Of a DNA stretch of 64,000 nucleotides, positions 9,156-16,456 are shown one piece after another; positions within the stretch are counted from its first letter, which is position 1, and each line of letters opens with the position of its first letter. Source of the DNA: DATJBF01 sp035516795 (GTDB lineage: Bacteria; Verrucomicrobiota; Verrucomicrobiia; Palsa-1439); assembly GCA_035516795.1 (NCBI GenBank), contig DATIZX010000074.1, positions 7,183 through 71,182 of the forward strand. The letters are read 5' to 3'. Under the pieces are notes generated by a model that was not told where the DNA came from, did no database searches, and worked only from the letters and a program-made list of their open reading frames with translations. Position numbers and translations under genes: made by a program.

Positions 9156-9286
9156 CGAAGCTGTCGGCCATCGGTTTTCATCGATCGGCTCTTGGCCCAA
9201 ATCCCGCGTTGCGATTGTTACAGACAGCGGCGCGGTTTCTTGGTAATCTGGATCTGGCCATTACCGTAAAAACAAGGATCGCGTTC

Positions 9287-9679
9287 ATGTATCGACAACG
9301 AACAGGCGCCCGGTTTGAGCATCGTGAACAAGAGAATCGACGCGTCAAGGATTCGCCCAGTCTGGCGGATAAATTTCGGAAACTGAAATCCTTGACAGTG
9401 GACCTCAGTTTCTACGAACCCGAAGGCGTTGCCAAAATCAGCCAAATCAAATACACCGTCAATATCACCAATGCCAAATCCGTGTTCCGTTTCAATTGTC
9501 CGAACACGGAATGCATTCGCGGTGATTTTGATCTGACCGATCAACTGGCGAAAGCCGTTGCCAAACGTCGCACCACTGTCACTGGGGAGATGATTTGTCA
9601 GGGATGGCGCAGCAAAACGACCGTCAATTCCATCCGCTGCGGCAATATTCTCCGTTACAAGCTCACACTGGGGTTCTGA
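9287..9679 (+). CDS. Conserved-looking hypothetical protein with four cysteines
   Basis: 130 residues, not recognised. A basic N-terminus is followed by a domain with a beta-rich look (SLTVDLSFYEPEGVAKISQI). It has a C-x4-C pair (FNCPNTECIRGDF) and two more single cysteines (MICQGW, SIRCGNIL), which could form a small metal-binding fold. An AAGGA sequence sits about 8 bases before the ATG at 9287, which supports the start; the frame is open further upstream through the 3' end of the preceding gene but without a better start. The stop lies 65 bases before the methyltransferase gene. Confidence 0.65.
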   Translation: MYRQRTGARFEHREQENRRVKDSPSLADKFRKLKSLTVDLSFYEPEGVAKISQIKYTVNITNAKSVFRFNCPNTECIRGDFDLTDQLAKAVAKRRTTVTGEMICQGWRSKTTVNSIRCGNILRYKLTLGF

Positions 9680-9744
9680 GCGAAATTTTCCCTTGGCGCG
9701 CTGTGTCTGCTGGCCATTGGTTGCAGGCTATAGTTTCCGGCGAA

Positions 9745-10506
9745 ATGAAACCCGCTACGCTCCGCTTCTCTGGACACGTTGAGAACTATATCAAGTACCG
9801 ACCGGGTTATCCCCAGGGCGTACTGGAAACGCTTTCTCAAGAGTGGGGATTGACTGGCGCGTCGATCATTGCCGACATGGGCTCGGGGACGGGCATTCTC
9901 AGCGAGGTGTTCCTGAAAAATGGCAATCGGGTTTTTGGCGTCGAGCCGAATCACGAAATGCGCGAGGCGGCCGAACGGCTGCTCCGACATTATCGAAATT
10001 TCACCAGCGTTAAGGGCACCGCCGAAGCCAGCACGCTGGCGGATCGAGCAGTGGATTTTGTCACTGCGGGCCAAGCGTTTCATTGGTTTGACCGCAACCA
10101 AGCCCGGAAGGAGTTTTCCCGGATTCTCAAGCCAAACGGCTGGGTGGTCTTGATCTGGAACGAACGGCTGACGGATACTTCACCTTTCCTTCGTGGATAT
10201 GAAGAGCTTCTCCAAAAATACGGCACCGATTACGCGGCGGTCGATCACCGCCAAGTGGATTCGGACATTATCAAGGCATTTTTCGCACCGCGCCCGTTCA
10301 CGTTGAGGCAATTTGAGAACCGGCAGGTCTGCGATTTTGACGGAGCCAAAGGACGACTCTTGTCATCGTCGTACACCCCCGAACCGGGCGATCCGCACTA
10401 CGAGCCGATGCTCGAGGCTTTGCGAACGATTTTTGAAAAGTTTCAAAGTGATGGAAGAGTCACCTTCGATTACGCGACGCAGATGTATTGCGGCCAACTG
10501 ACCTAG
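9745..10506 (+). CDS. Class I SAM-dependent methyltransferase
   Basis: 253 residues. Motif I of the Rossmann-like SAM fold is IADMGSGTGILSEVF, followed by the acidic strand end GVEPN, VDFVTAGQAFHWFD (post-motif region) and the LKPNGWVVLIWNER block. This is the Methyltransf_11 / UbiE-BioC-like group, whose small-molecule substrates cannot be read from sequence. It starts at the ATG at 9745 with MKPATLRFSGHVENYIKYRP, a usual family opening (F-x-x-x-V-x-x-Y-x-x-x-RP). It is convergent with the TPR gene at 10511, only 4 bases between stops. Confidence 0.88.
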   Translation: MKPATLRFSGHVENYIKYRPGYPQGVLETLSQEWGLTGASIIADMGSGTGILSEVFLKNGNRVFGVEPNHEMREAAERLLRHYRNFTSVKGTAEASTLADRAVDFVTAGQAFHWFDRNQARKEFSRILKPNGWVVLIWNERLTDTSPFLRGYEELLQKYGTDYAAVDHRQVDSDIIKAFFAPRPFTLRQFENRQVCDFDGAKGRLLSSSYTPEPGDPHYEPMLEALRTIFEKFQSDGRVTFDYATQMYCGQLT

Positions 10507-10510
10507 CCGA

Positions 10511-11113
10511 TCAATCCGGCATTCTGTAGCGTGATGGACGGATCGGAATCTTCTCCGGGGTTACGGGCAATAATGTTTCCCCTTTTGCCAAACGTTCCAA
10601 CGCGGCGATGCGTTCTTCGGCCAATTTCGCCTGTTTCGAGTCTGGAATCTTCTCGCGCAATTGCTTCATCACTTCGAGTGCTCGGACAACGTCGTGCAAC
10701 CTGTGCTGGTAAAGGTCGGCCAAACGTCCAGCGGCAAGAGCCAGTGAATCTTGCCCACTGGCCTTATCGAACGCTGACAGAAGTTCCTGCTCCGCCAGGT
10801 TTGTATCGTTCAGTTGCGTCAATGCCAAATCCGCTATGCGCAAATGGGGATAAATGTCGTCGGGATGCTGGGTGATTACCTGGCGATATTCTTCGACTGC
10901 TTCAGCATATTTCCCCTTCTGCGCACAGGCCTCAGCCAAGCTGTACTCGGGCATGACGCCAAAGCTGTCGTCATTCTGCAAAAAGAGCCTGGAGACCCCG
11001 CCGCCGAGCCGGTGGATCAGGGGAAGCCCGACCGTGAAGAACAGTATGATTCCCGCCAGCGCGACCAACCCGGCAACGATCGCCCCCTGGCCGAACCCCA
11101 TGACGTAATTCAT
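10511..11113 (-). CDS. Membrane-anchored TPR protein
   Basis: 200 residues. One N-terminal membrane helix (about 11-33) is followed by a soluble part with TPR-like units (YSLAEACAQKGKYAEAVEEYRQVITQ region, then repeated A-x-x-x-L-A-x-x-Y pattern). The C-terminal tail is proline-rich (PVTPEKIPIRPSRYR). Such proteins usually hold protein complexes at the membrane; the partner is unknown. It is followed on the opposite strand by the methyltransferase and preceded 19 bases upstream by the end of tatD on the same strand, so tatD and this gene are probably one transcript. Confidence 0.75.
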   Translation of the reverse strand: MNYVMGFGQGAIVAGLVALAGIILFFTVGLPLIHRLGGGVSRLFLQNDDSFGVMPEYSLAEACAQKGKYAEAVEEYRQVITQHPDDIYPHLRIADLALTQLNDTNLAEQELLSAFDKASGQDSLALAAGRLADLYQHRLHDVVRALEVMKQLREKIPDSKQAKLAEERIAALERLAKGETLLPVTPEKIPIRPSRYRMPD

Positions 11114-11132
11114 ACCGCGAGTAAAGCAGGTT

Positions 11133-11927
11133 TTATCCCAGCCGAAAGAGGCGTTGTGCGTTGGCTGTTGTCACCCGCGCGACCTCTTCTATACTAACGC
11201 TTTTCACCTGCGCCAAGACTTCGGCAATCAACGGTACGTAGGCCGGTTCGTTGCGCTTGCCGCGGTGCGGCACGGGGGCGAGATACGGCGCATCCGTTTC
11301 GAGCATCACAGAATCGAGTGAGACTTTCTTCGCGACAGCCCGCAAGCGCTCGGCGTTCTTGAAGGTCAGGATACCCGTATAGCTGATGAGCAAACCGATT
11401 TCGATGCAGTCGAACGCAAACTTGTCGTCACCCGAGAAGCAGTGCATCACGCCCCACGGTCGCCAATTTTTCGACAAACTGGCGGCGTGCGCCTGCAGGA
11501 TTTCGAAAATGTCCGCTTCCGCCGCACGGTTATGAATGACGACCGGCAGGTGCCGTTCCCTCGCCAACTCAAGCTGCGCCCAAAACAAGTCCTTTTGCTG
11601 CTGGCGTAAGGCTGCGTCTTGTTTTGCCTCACGATAATAATCCAATCCCGTTTCGCCAATCGCCACCACTTTGGACTCGATCGTTAGCGCGGCGAGTTCC
11701 TTCATATCGCACAATGAGACACTAGGAATTTCGCCGGGATGCAGGCCCACCGCAGCGAACACGGAATCGAATTGTCGCGTGATTTCCAGTGTTTTGCGTG
11801 CGTCCTCGAGTGTCGTGGAAATGCTGACGATCTGCTCGACGCCGGCGGCCTGCGCGCGGCTGACAACTGAGGTCAGGTCGCTGGCCAAGTCGGCATAACA
11901 AAGATGCGCGTGAGTGTCGATCAGCAT
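11133..11927 (-). CDS. tatD: TatD-family metal-dependent hydrolase
   Basis: 264 residues, TIM-barrel amidohydrolase fold. All family motifs are present in order: DTHAHL, VGLHPGE, GETGLDYYR, VIHNRAAE, MHCFSG and METDAPYLAP. TatD proteins are cytoplasmic 3'-5' exonucleases/DNases acting on DNA and RNA ends and linked to repair. I chose the ATG at 11927, directly before LIDTHAHL; an ATG at 11951 is possible. The gene precedes the membrane TPR protein on the same strand. The family is certain; the exact paralogue (TatD, YcfH or YjjV type) is not. Confidence 0.92.
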   Translation of the reverse strand: MLIDTHAHLCYADLASDLTSVVSRAQAAGVEQIVSISTTLEDARKTLEITRQFDSVFAAVGLHPGEIPSVSLCDMKELAALTIESKVVAIGETGLDYYREAKQDAALRQQQKDLFWAQLELARERHLPVVIHNRAAEADIFEILQAHAASLSKNWRPWGVMHCFSGDDKFAFDCIEIGLLISYTGILTFKNAERLRAVAKKVSLDSVMLETDAPYLAPVPHRGKRNEPAYVPLIAEVLAQVKSVSIEEVARVTTANAQRLFRLG

Positions 11928-12081
11928 GGAATCTGTTGATTTACCTATCATATTTCCGCCTGAGGAGACAGAGAGCAGTTTGCATCGCCCCGTGCGAATT
12001 AAGCTCGCATATCTTGCTTGCAATCGAGTTGCGAGCCGTTTAGGAACACTGGCCGCTGAAACTTTTGGGAGCGTGACTCAA

Positions 12082-12378
12082 ATGCAATCGGATATTCTGC
12101 AGAACTTGTACGTGTTTTTGCTGGCGACGTTTCTGGGCCTGGAAGTGATCCGGCACGTCTCGCCGCTGTTGCACACGCCATTGATGTCTCTGACCAACGC
12201 GATCTCGGCCATCGCCGTCGTCGGCTCGATCGTCATCGCCGGTGAACAGAAGACGAACCTGAGCGCCGTGCTCGGGACGGTCGCGGTGGCCGCCTCCATG
12301 ACCAACATCGTGGGCGGCTACCTGATCACCTATCGCATGCTGGTCATGTTCAAAAAACGCGGGCCGAAAAAAAGCTGA
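12082..12378 (+). CDS. pntAB: NAD(P) transhydrogenase subunit alpha part 2
   Basis: 98 residues with three to four membrane helices. It matches the short membrane subunit of the three-gene proton-translocating NAD(P) transhydrogenase (LLATFLGLEVIRHVSPLLHTPLMSL in pieces, then VVGSIVIAG and MTNIVGGYLITYRML). With PntB it forms the proton channel that drives hydride transfer from NADH to NADP+. pntB follows after a 177-base gap containing a palindromic repeat. The NAD-binding subunit PntAA is normally directly upstream, but here the upstream neighbour is tatD on the other strand, so pntAA must be elsewhere or missing. Confidence 0.9.
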   Translation: MQSDILQNLYVFLLATFLGLEVIRHVSPLLHTPLMSLTNAISAIAVVGSIVIAGEQKTNLSAVLGTVAVAASMTNIVGGYLITYRMLVMFKKRGPKKS

Positions 12379-12405
12379 GATGAACATTCGAAAGCGACTT
12401 GTTTT

Positions 12406-12512
12406 TGTAGGGCGCGAATGCCCGTGCGTCGTTTCACGGGTTTCGCGCCAATGGGAGTTCCTGTCACGCGAAGCGGCGCGATACCTAAACGTCAGGCAAT
12501 CGCGCCCTACAA
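12406..12512. repeat. Palindromic repeat, GTAGGGCGCGAAT type
   Basis: The block begins TGTAGGGCGCGAATGCCCGT and closes with ATCGCGCCCTACAAT in the opposite orientation. Inner hairpins are around CGTTTCACGGG. The same GGCGCGAA...TTCGCGCCCTACAAT element recurs at about 23283-23330, 24190-24240 and 24512-24560. It sits between pntAB and pntB without breaking either gene. Confidence 0.6.
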
Positions 12513-12555
12513 TTGTTCTTCGTTACGCGGACCAACCATTTGAAACCACCTGCTT

Positions 12556-13953
12556 ATGGAACATCTGATCCAACTCGCCTACATGGCGGCCGCCGTGTGT
12601 TTCATCCTCGCGCTGCGCTGGATGAGCGCGGTGCCCACCGCCCGCCGTGGTGTCATCATCGGCACGCTCGGCATGCTGCTGGCCGTCATCGGTACGTTGA
12701 TGTTGCTCGGGCCCGAGGCGCAAGCCCGCGGGTGGTTCGACACCTATCGGTGGATCCTGATTGCGTTTGTGATCGGCACCATCATCGGCGTGCCGATGGC
12801 CATGATGCCGATGACCGCCGTGCCGCAACGGACGGCCTTGTCGCACGCGTTTGGCGCGCTGGCCGCCGCGCTCGTCGGAACGGCGGAGTTTTACCTGCGA
12901 CAGGGTAAACTCGACCATTTCACCATGACGGCCCTTGGCGTGGAAGTGCTGCTGGGATTCCTGACGTTTACCGCGAGCTTGATGGCCACCGGCAAACTCC
13001 AGGAAGTCCTCCCGACGCGACCGATCACCTATCGCGGCCAGAACTTTGTGAATTTCGCGTTGCTCGGAACGGCGGCAGTGATCACCGTTTTGCTCATCGT
13101 TGATCCCAGCAAAACGCACCTGTTCCCCATTATGGCGGTGTTGGCGCTCATCTTCGGCGTCCTGCTGATCATTCCCATCGGCGGCGCCGATATGCCGACC
13201 GTGATCTCGCTCTTGAACTCGTACGCCGGCTTGTCGGCTTGCGCGATGGGGTTCGTGCTCAACAACAAACTGCTTATCATCGCCGGCGCGCTCGATGGCT
13301 CCTCGGGATTCATCCTCTCCATCATCATGTGCAAAGCGATGAACCGGTCGTTTACGAACGTCCTGTTCGGCGCGTTCGGCCAGGTGCAGGTCGCCGGTGC
13401 GGTGCAGGAGCAAAGGCCCGTGCGCAGCGCGGTGCCCGAAGAAGCCGCGGCATTGCTGGAATCGGCCGGCTCGGTGATGATCGTCCCCGGCTACGGCATG
13501 GCGGTCGCGCAGGCGCAGCATAGCGTCCGTGAATTGTTCGAGGCGCTGACCAAGAAAGGTGTGGACGTTCGTTTCGCCATTCACCCCGTTGCGGGACGCA
13601 TGCCCGGCCACATGAACGTGTTGCTGGCCGAAGCCGACATCCCGTATGACAAACTGCTGGAGATGGAAGATGCCAACAGCGAAATGCCACGGGTCGATGT
13701 CGCGTTGATCATCGGCGCCAACGACGTGACCAATCCCGCCGCGCGCACCAACAAGGCCAGCCCCATCTACGGCATGCCCATCCTCGACGTCGACAAAGCG
13801 CGGACCGTCATGGTCATCAAACGCAGCATGAACCCTGGTTTCGCCGGCATCGACAACGAGTTGTATTACATGGACAAGACGCTGATGCTCTTCGGCGACG
13901 CGAAAGGTTTCACCACGCAATTGGTCAAGCAACTCTCCGCCAACGGATCGTAG
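12556..13953 (+). CDS. pntB: NAD(P) transhydrogenase subunit beta
   Basis: 465 residues. The first 270 are a helical membrane domain (about nine helices, LLNSYAGLSACAMGFVL conserved). The last 180 form the NADP(H)-binding domain III, with VPGYGMAVAQAQHSVREL, FAIHPVAGRMPGHMNVLLAE, VDVALIIGANDVTNPAAR and the KRSMNPGFAGIDNELYY loop. The enzyme sits in the inner membrane and uses the proton gradient to make NADPH. Length and motifs are complete. Base composition is high (39-40 G/C per 60 in sampled lines), clearly above the defence-like region downstream. Confidence 0.95.
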   Translation: MEHLIQLAYMAAAVCFILALRWMSAVPTARRGVIIGTLGMLLAVIGTLMLLGPEAQARGWFDTYRWILIAFVIGTIIGVPMAMMPMTAVPQRTALSHAFGALAAALVGTAEFYLRQGKLDHFTMTALGVEVLLGFLTFTASLMATGKLQEVLPTRPITYRGQNFVNFALLGTAAVITVLLIVDPSKTHLFPIMAVLALIFGVLLIIPIGGADMPTVISLLNSYAGLSACAMGFVLNNKLLIIAGALDGSSGFILSIIMCKAMNRSFTNVLFGAFGQVQVAGAVQEQRPVRSAVPEEAAALLESAGSVMIVPGYGMAVAQAQHSVRELFEALTKKGVDVRFAIHPVAGRMPGHMNVLLAEADIPYDKLLEMEDANSEMPRVDVALIIGANDVTNPAARTNKASPIYGMPILDVDKARTVMVIKRSMNPGFAGIDNELYYMDKTLMLFGDAKGFTTQLVKQLSANGS

Positions 13954-13962
13954 TCCCTATTT

Positions 13963-13986
13963 TGTAGCGGCGGTCTGGGACCGCCG
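13963..13986. repeat. REP-like palindrome, GTAGCGGCGGTC type
   Basis: TGTAGCGGCGGTCTGGGACCGCCG has a GGCGGTC/GACCGCC stem. It belongs to the same family as the hairpins at 24603, 39614 and 40602. It opens the gene-poor stretch 13954-15019. Confidence 0.65.
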
Positions 13987-14174
13987 ATCTTGATGGCGCA
14001 AGCGTCTCGCTTGTAATCGCGAATACATTGCTAGTGGCCTTGCCCGGCGCATCTGATGTCTCCACTCCCACCGTGTTTGTGCAAAACTGAATTCGTCGTC
14101 ACTTCGCCGCCGTCGGGGCAGTGAATACAGAATAACGAGGGCCTGTTGCCCAGATCGAATCCCGTCAAATCTGG

Positions 14175-14249
14175 TGTAGCGGCGCTTCTGTGAAGCGCCG
14201 AATTCCTTCGTGAAATGAACAACCCGCGCTTCGCAGAAGCGCGGCTACA
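14175..14249. repeat. Paired REP-like palindromes, GTAGCGGCGCTTC type
   Basis: Hairpin 1 is GGCGCTTC-TGT-GAAGCGCC and hairpin 2 is CGCGCTTC-GCA-GAAGCGCG. They stand in opposite orientation with TGTAGC and GCTACA at the outer ends, so the whole unit is itself a long imperfect palindrome. Confidence 0.7.
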
Positions 14250-14375
14250 ACAGGAAATGGCATTTGGGCAACAGGCCCACGAGATTTGACTCCGGTCTTA
14301 CGGATTCCACAGATGATGGCAATTTCGCGGACGACATAGCGCGTTCCATCGTGCATGCGCCGTACGGAAGCGATT

Positions 14376-14710
14376 ACATCAATTGCGGGACAATGCACGC
14401 TCGATGCGGATGCGTGTCAATCGATGGCGGGACCGTGACAATCGATGGCGGGAGCATCTAAATCGCACGCGAAAACGTGTAAATCAGTCGCGGGAGCATG
14501 TAATTCGCATGCGGAGACGTGAAAATCGCATGCGGAAGCATGAAAATCACTCGCGGGAAGCTCACAATCGCATGCGGAAGCGTGAAAATCGTATGCGGAA
14601 GCACGCAAATCGAGTGCGGAAGCGTGAAAATCGGGTGCGGGAGCACGTAAATCGAATGCGGAACGGTGCAATTCGAATGCGGGAACGTGTCGATTTCACG
14701 CGGAAGCATC
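14376..14710. repeat. Tandem array, 21-bp period, about 16 units
   Basis: Fourteen consecutive units keep an exact 21-base phase from 14417 to 14710, preceded by one 20-base and one 21-base unit from 14376. Each unit holds an A/T run, the core ATGCGGAAGC (or variants) and a GTG/ATG end, with many single substitutions. Because 21 is a multiple of three, long frames are open on both strands; the plus-strand frame 14383-14730 would give a basic heptad repeat of the form ENRMRKH. No ribosome binding site or typical codon use supports a gene, so I list it as a DNA array. Twenty-one bases equal two helical turns, so the A-runs would all face one side and could bend the DNA. Confidence 0.85.
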
Positions 14711-14745
14711 ACAAAACAAGAGGCTTGTGACATATTCCGACGTTC

Positions 14746-14804
14746 TGTAGCCGCAGGCTTTACGCCTGCGTCCGACCCGCGCAGCCGTAAAGGCTGCGGC
14801 TACA
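14746..14804. repeat. Paired REP-like palindromes, CCGCAGGCTTTACGCCTGCG type
   Basis: The first hairpin is CGCAGGC-TTTAC-GCCTGCG after TGTAGC. The second is CGCAGCC-GTAAA-GGCTGCG before GCTACA. This is the commonest two-hairpin form in the window (see 26248, 29973, 47018). The stretch from here to 15004 shows nothing else. Confidence 0.7.
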
Positions 14805-15019
14805 TACGGCGTTTCCCGATCCCCGCGCAGACAACGCCCGCAAGCGGGACGCTTCGCGCCACCGATACGACTCCCTGGGGCTAGCCATTTCAATCACGAT
14901 CGAGTCGCGCTAGAAATTGAGGCTTAAGAAATCCTCGTCCCCTGCCGATAACGCAACTAAGGGGATCGAAAGTCGATCAGGGGAAGCATTCGAAAAATGA
15001 GACTAGGAGGAATCCGATC

Positions 15020-15763
15020 ATGAATGATCAATCCGCAGTTCGTCTGGATATGTTTGTTCGGGTAGACAGTTTTGGGCGGGCCCACGCCGCCGATAGCAGC
15101 AGCACGGACGCCCCGCAGCACCTGGACAACCTCGGCAGAATCATCGCCGAGCTTGGCAAGGCGAAAGCCGGCCAGGCCCACGGCAGCACTGAAGCCAAAG
15201 AAGTCCTGCTCGATGCCTTGCGCCTCGACGTGCAAAACGTCAGCCGCACCGCGGCAGCGCTGGCGCAGGATAACCCCGGGTTTGAGAAGTTGTTCCGAGC
15301 GCCGACCCATTCCAATCCGGCGGCGATCCTCACCGCCGCCGACACCATCATCGCCAATCTGGTGGACACCGCCGATGATGACGCCAATGCGAAGGGCGTG
15401 AAAGCGAAACGTCGCGCCCGATTCATCGCCAACGGTTTGCCCGAGAACTTCGCGGATCTACTGGTGCAAGATCGCAACGCGATTGATATTGCCCAAGCCG
15501 AAGAGCACAAAGCCGACTCGGAGGGCGTTCGCAACACGGCGCTGATTGGGCGTCTGATTGGTGAAGGGATGAAAGAGATTCACTATCTCGATGCCATCTA
15601 TCACAACATTTACACCCGCAATCCCGAGAAGATGCGGGCGTGGCTGAGCGCGAGCCATGTGGAACGGGTGGCCCATCACAAAAAGGACAACGGCGCGACG
15701 CCCGAGCCAGCCGTACCGGAATCGGAACTGACGCCGGAATCTTCACCCGTCCCGTCGAAATAG
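15020..15763 (+). CDS. Hypothetical protein with acidic proline-rich tail
   Basis: 247 residues, not recognised. It is soluble and largely helical, with no signal peptide or membrane segment. Residues 1-60 are Asp/Ser/Gly-rich. The centre (VLLDALRLDVQNVSRTAAAL and following) is amphipathic helix. The last 25 residues are a Pro/Glu/Ser tail (PEPAVPESELTPESSPVPSK). A perfect AGGAGG at 15005-15010, 9 bases before the ATG, makes this a confident gene and start. It stands alone between two gene-poor stretches, next to the 21-bp array and upstream of the conflict-type locus; whether it belongs to either cannot be told. Confidence 0.75.
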   Translation: MNDQSAVRLDMFVRVDSFGRAHAADSSSTDAPQHLDNLGRIIAELGKAKAGQAHGSTEAKEVLLDALRLDVQNVSRTAAALAQDNPGFEKLFRAPTHSNPAAILTAADTIIANLVDTADDDANAKGVKAKRRARFIANGLPENFADLLVQDRNAIDIAQAEEHKADSEGVRNTALIGRLIGEGMKEIHYLDAIYHNIYTRNPEKMRAWLSASHVERVAHHKKDNGATPEPAVPESELTPESSPVPSK

Positions 15764-15793
15764 CGGTTGTTGTAGCGGCGGCCCATGACCGTC

Positions 15794-16000
15794 GTCCGTT
15801 CCTGGTAGCGAGCGTCCCTGCTTGCGGTCGTTTGCAGGCCGCGGCAGGGACGCGCTGCGCCCCGTCCGCAGGTAGCCTTCGGATTGTAGGTAGCCTTCGG
15901 ATTGTAGGGCGGGCACGCCTGAAAGGTTGCCCGCCGCAGGAAAGCGTCCGCCAGACCGCCGTCCGTTCCTGGTAGCGCGAGCGTCCCTGCTTGCGGTCGT
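15794..16000. repeat. Repeat cluster with direct duplications
   Basis: A roughly 38-base segment beginning GTCCGTTCCTGGTAGCG occurs at 15794 and again at 15961, reading on to CTGCTTGCGGTCGT both times. Between them an 18-base unit GGTAGCCTTCGGATTGTA is perfectly tandem at 15871-15888 and 15889-15906. I see no gene in 15764-16247. Confidence 0.7.
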
Positions 16001-16102
16001 CTCACCCGTTTATCCTTTCCTTCTCCACCGCGGCGGCTTCAATCGGGGTTCACGCGGATGGTGTTTGCAAGGACGAGCGCTGTAGATGGGCGCTGGCAAA
16101 AC

Positions 16103-16128
16103 TGTAGGCGCAGGCTTCAGCCTGCGGG
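16103..16128. repeat. REP-like palindrome, GGCGCAGGCTTCAGCCTGCG type
   Basis: CGCAGGCT-TC-AGCCTGCG follows TGTAGG, a single-hairpin member of the interspersed family. Confidence 0.65.
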
Positions 16129-16247
16129 GAAGCTCGCACCAGGGAATTCGTTTCTGCCAAATGTCGTAAGGGCTTTCCCTTAGATTCATTCCGCTTGAGT
16201 GAAGCTCCGCATTGAGATACAAACAGCGTCGCGGGGAGAATCTTCTT

Positions 16248-16352
16248 ATGGCGCGACCGAAGACGGAGAAGCGAGCAAACGGCGGGGCCAATCTCGGATT
16301 TGAGCAGACGCTCTGGCAAGCTGTGGACAAGCTGCGCGGGCACATGGACGCT
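16248..16352 (+). pseudogene. hsdM: Stub of type I restriction-modification methylase (HsdM N-terminus)
   Basis: A good start (GGGGAGA about 8 bases before the ATG at 16248) opens 35 residues that match the conserved N-terminus of type I R-M DNA methylase: NGGANLGFEQTLWQAVDKL then RGHMDA. In intact HsdM this continues into AEYKHVVLG. Here the similarity stops at MDA, and the sequence runs into a dispersed repeat whose translation is CHPELVEG. The rest of hsdM, and hsdS and hsdR, are absent. The simplest reading is that a type I system once stood here and was deleted or replaced, with the neighbouring locus at 16457 now in its place. Confidence 0.75.
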
Positions 16353-16361
16353 TTTCTGGGG

Positions 16362-16389
16362 TGTCATCCTGAGCTAGTCGAAGGACCTC
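16362..16389. repeat. Dispersed GTCATCCTGAGC-GTCGAAGGA repeat
   Basis: TGTCATCCTGAGCTAGTCGA and the following AGGACCTC form a short repeat type common between bacterial genes. Related copies here are at 50711 and, inverted, at 52894. It marks the point where hsdM similarity ends. Confidence 0.6.
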
Positions 16390-16456
16390 CGACTTCAGGC
16401 GCCGACAGTATTCATCGCCACCTGCACAAACATCTCAACTCACTTCAACAAACGGC

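Noticed and set aside
12523..13932. A 469-codon open frame on the minus strand across pntB, and similar long antisense frames across mntH, the nucleotide-sugar dehydrogenase, htrA and the aminotransferase.
   Set aside because: They mirror GC-rich coding sequence, are rich in His, Arg, Asp and Gln, have no domain motifs, and the sense-strand genes are certain.
14376..14710. CRISPR array.
   Set aside because: Units are 21 bases with no repeat/spacer division, every unit is degenerate along its length, and no cas gene is present.
14383..14730. An open frame of 115 codons through the 21-bp array, giving a basic heptad repeat.
   Set aside because: The period is a multiple of three, so several frames on both strands stay open for the same reason. 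There is no ribosome binding site and the start lies inside the array. Kept as a DNA repeat.
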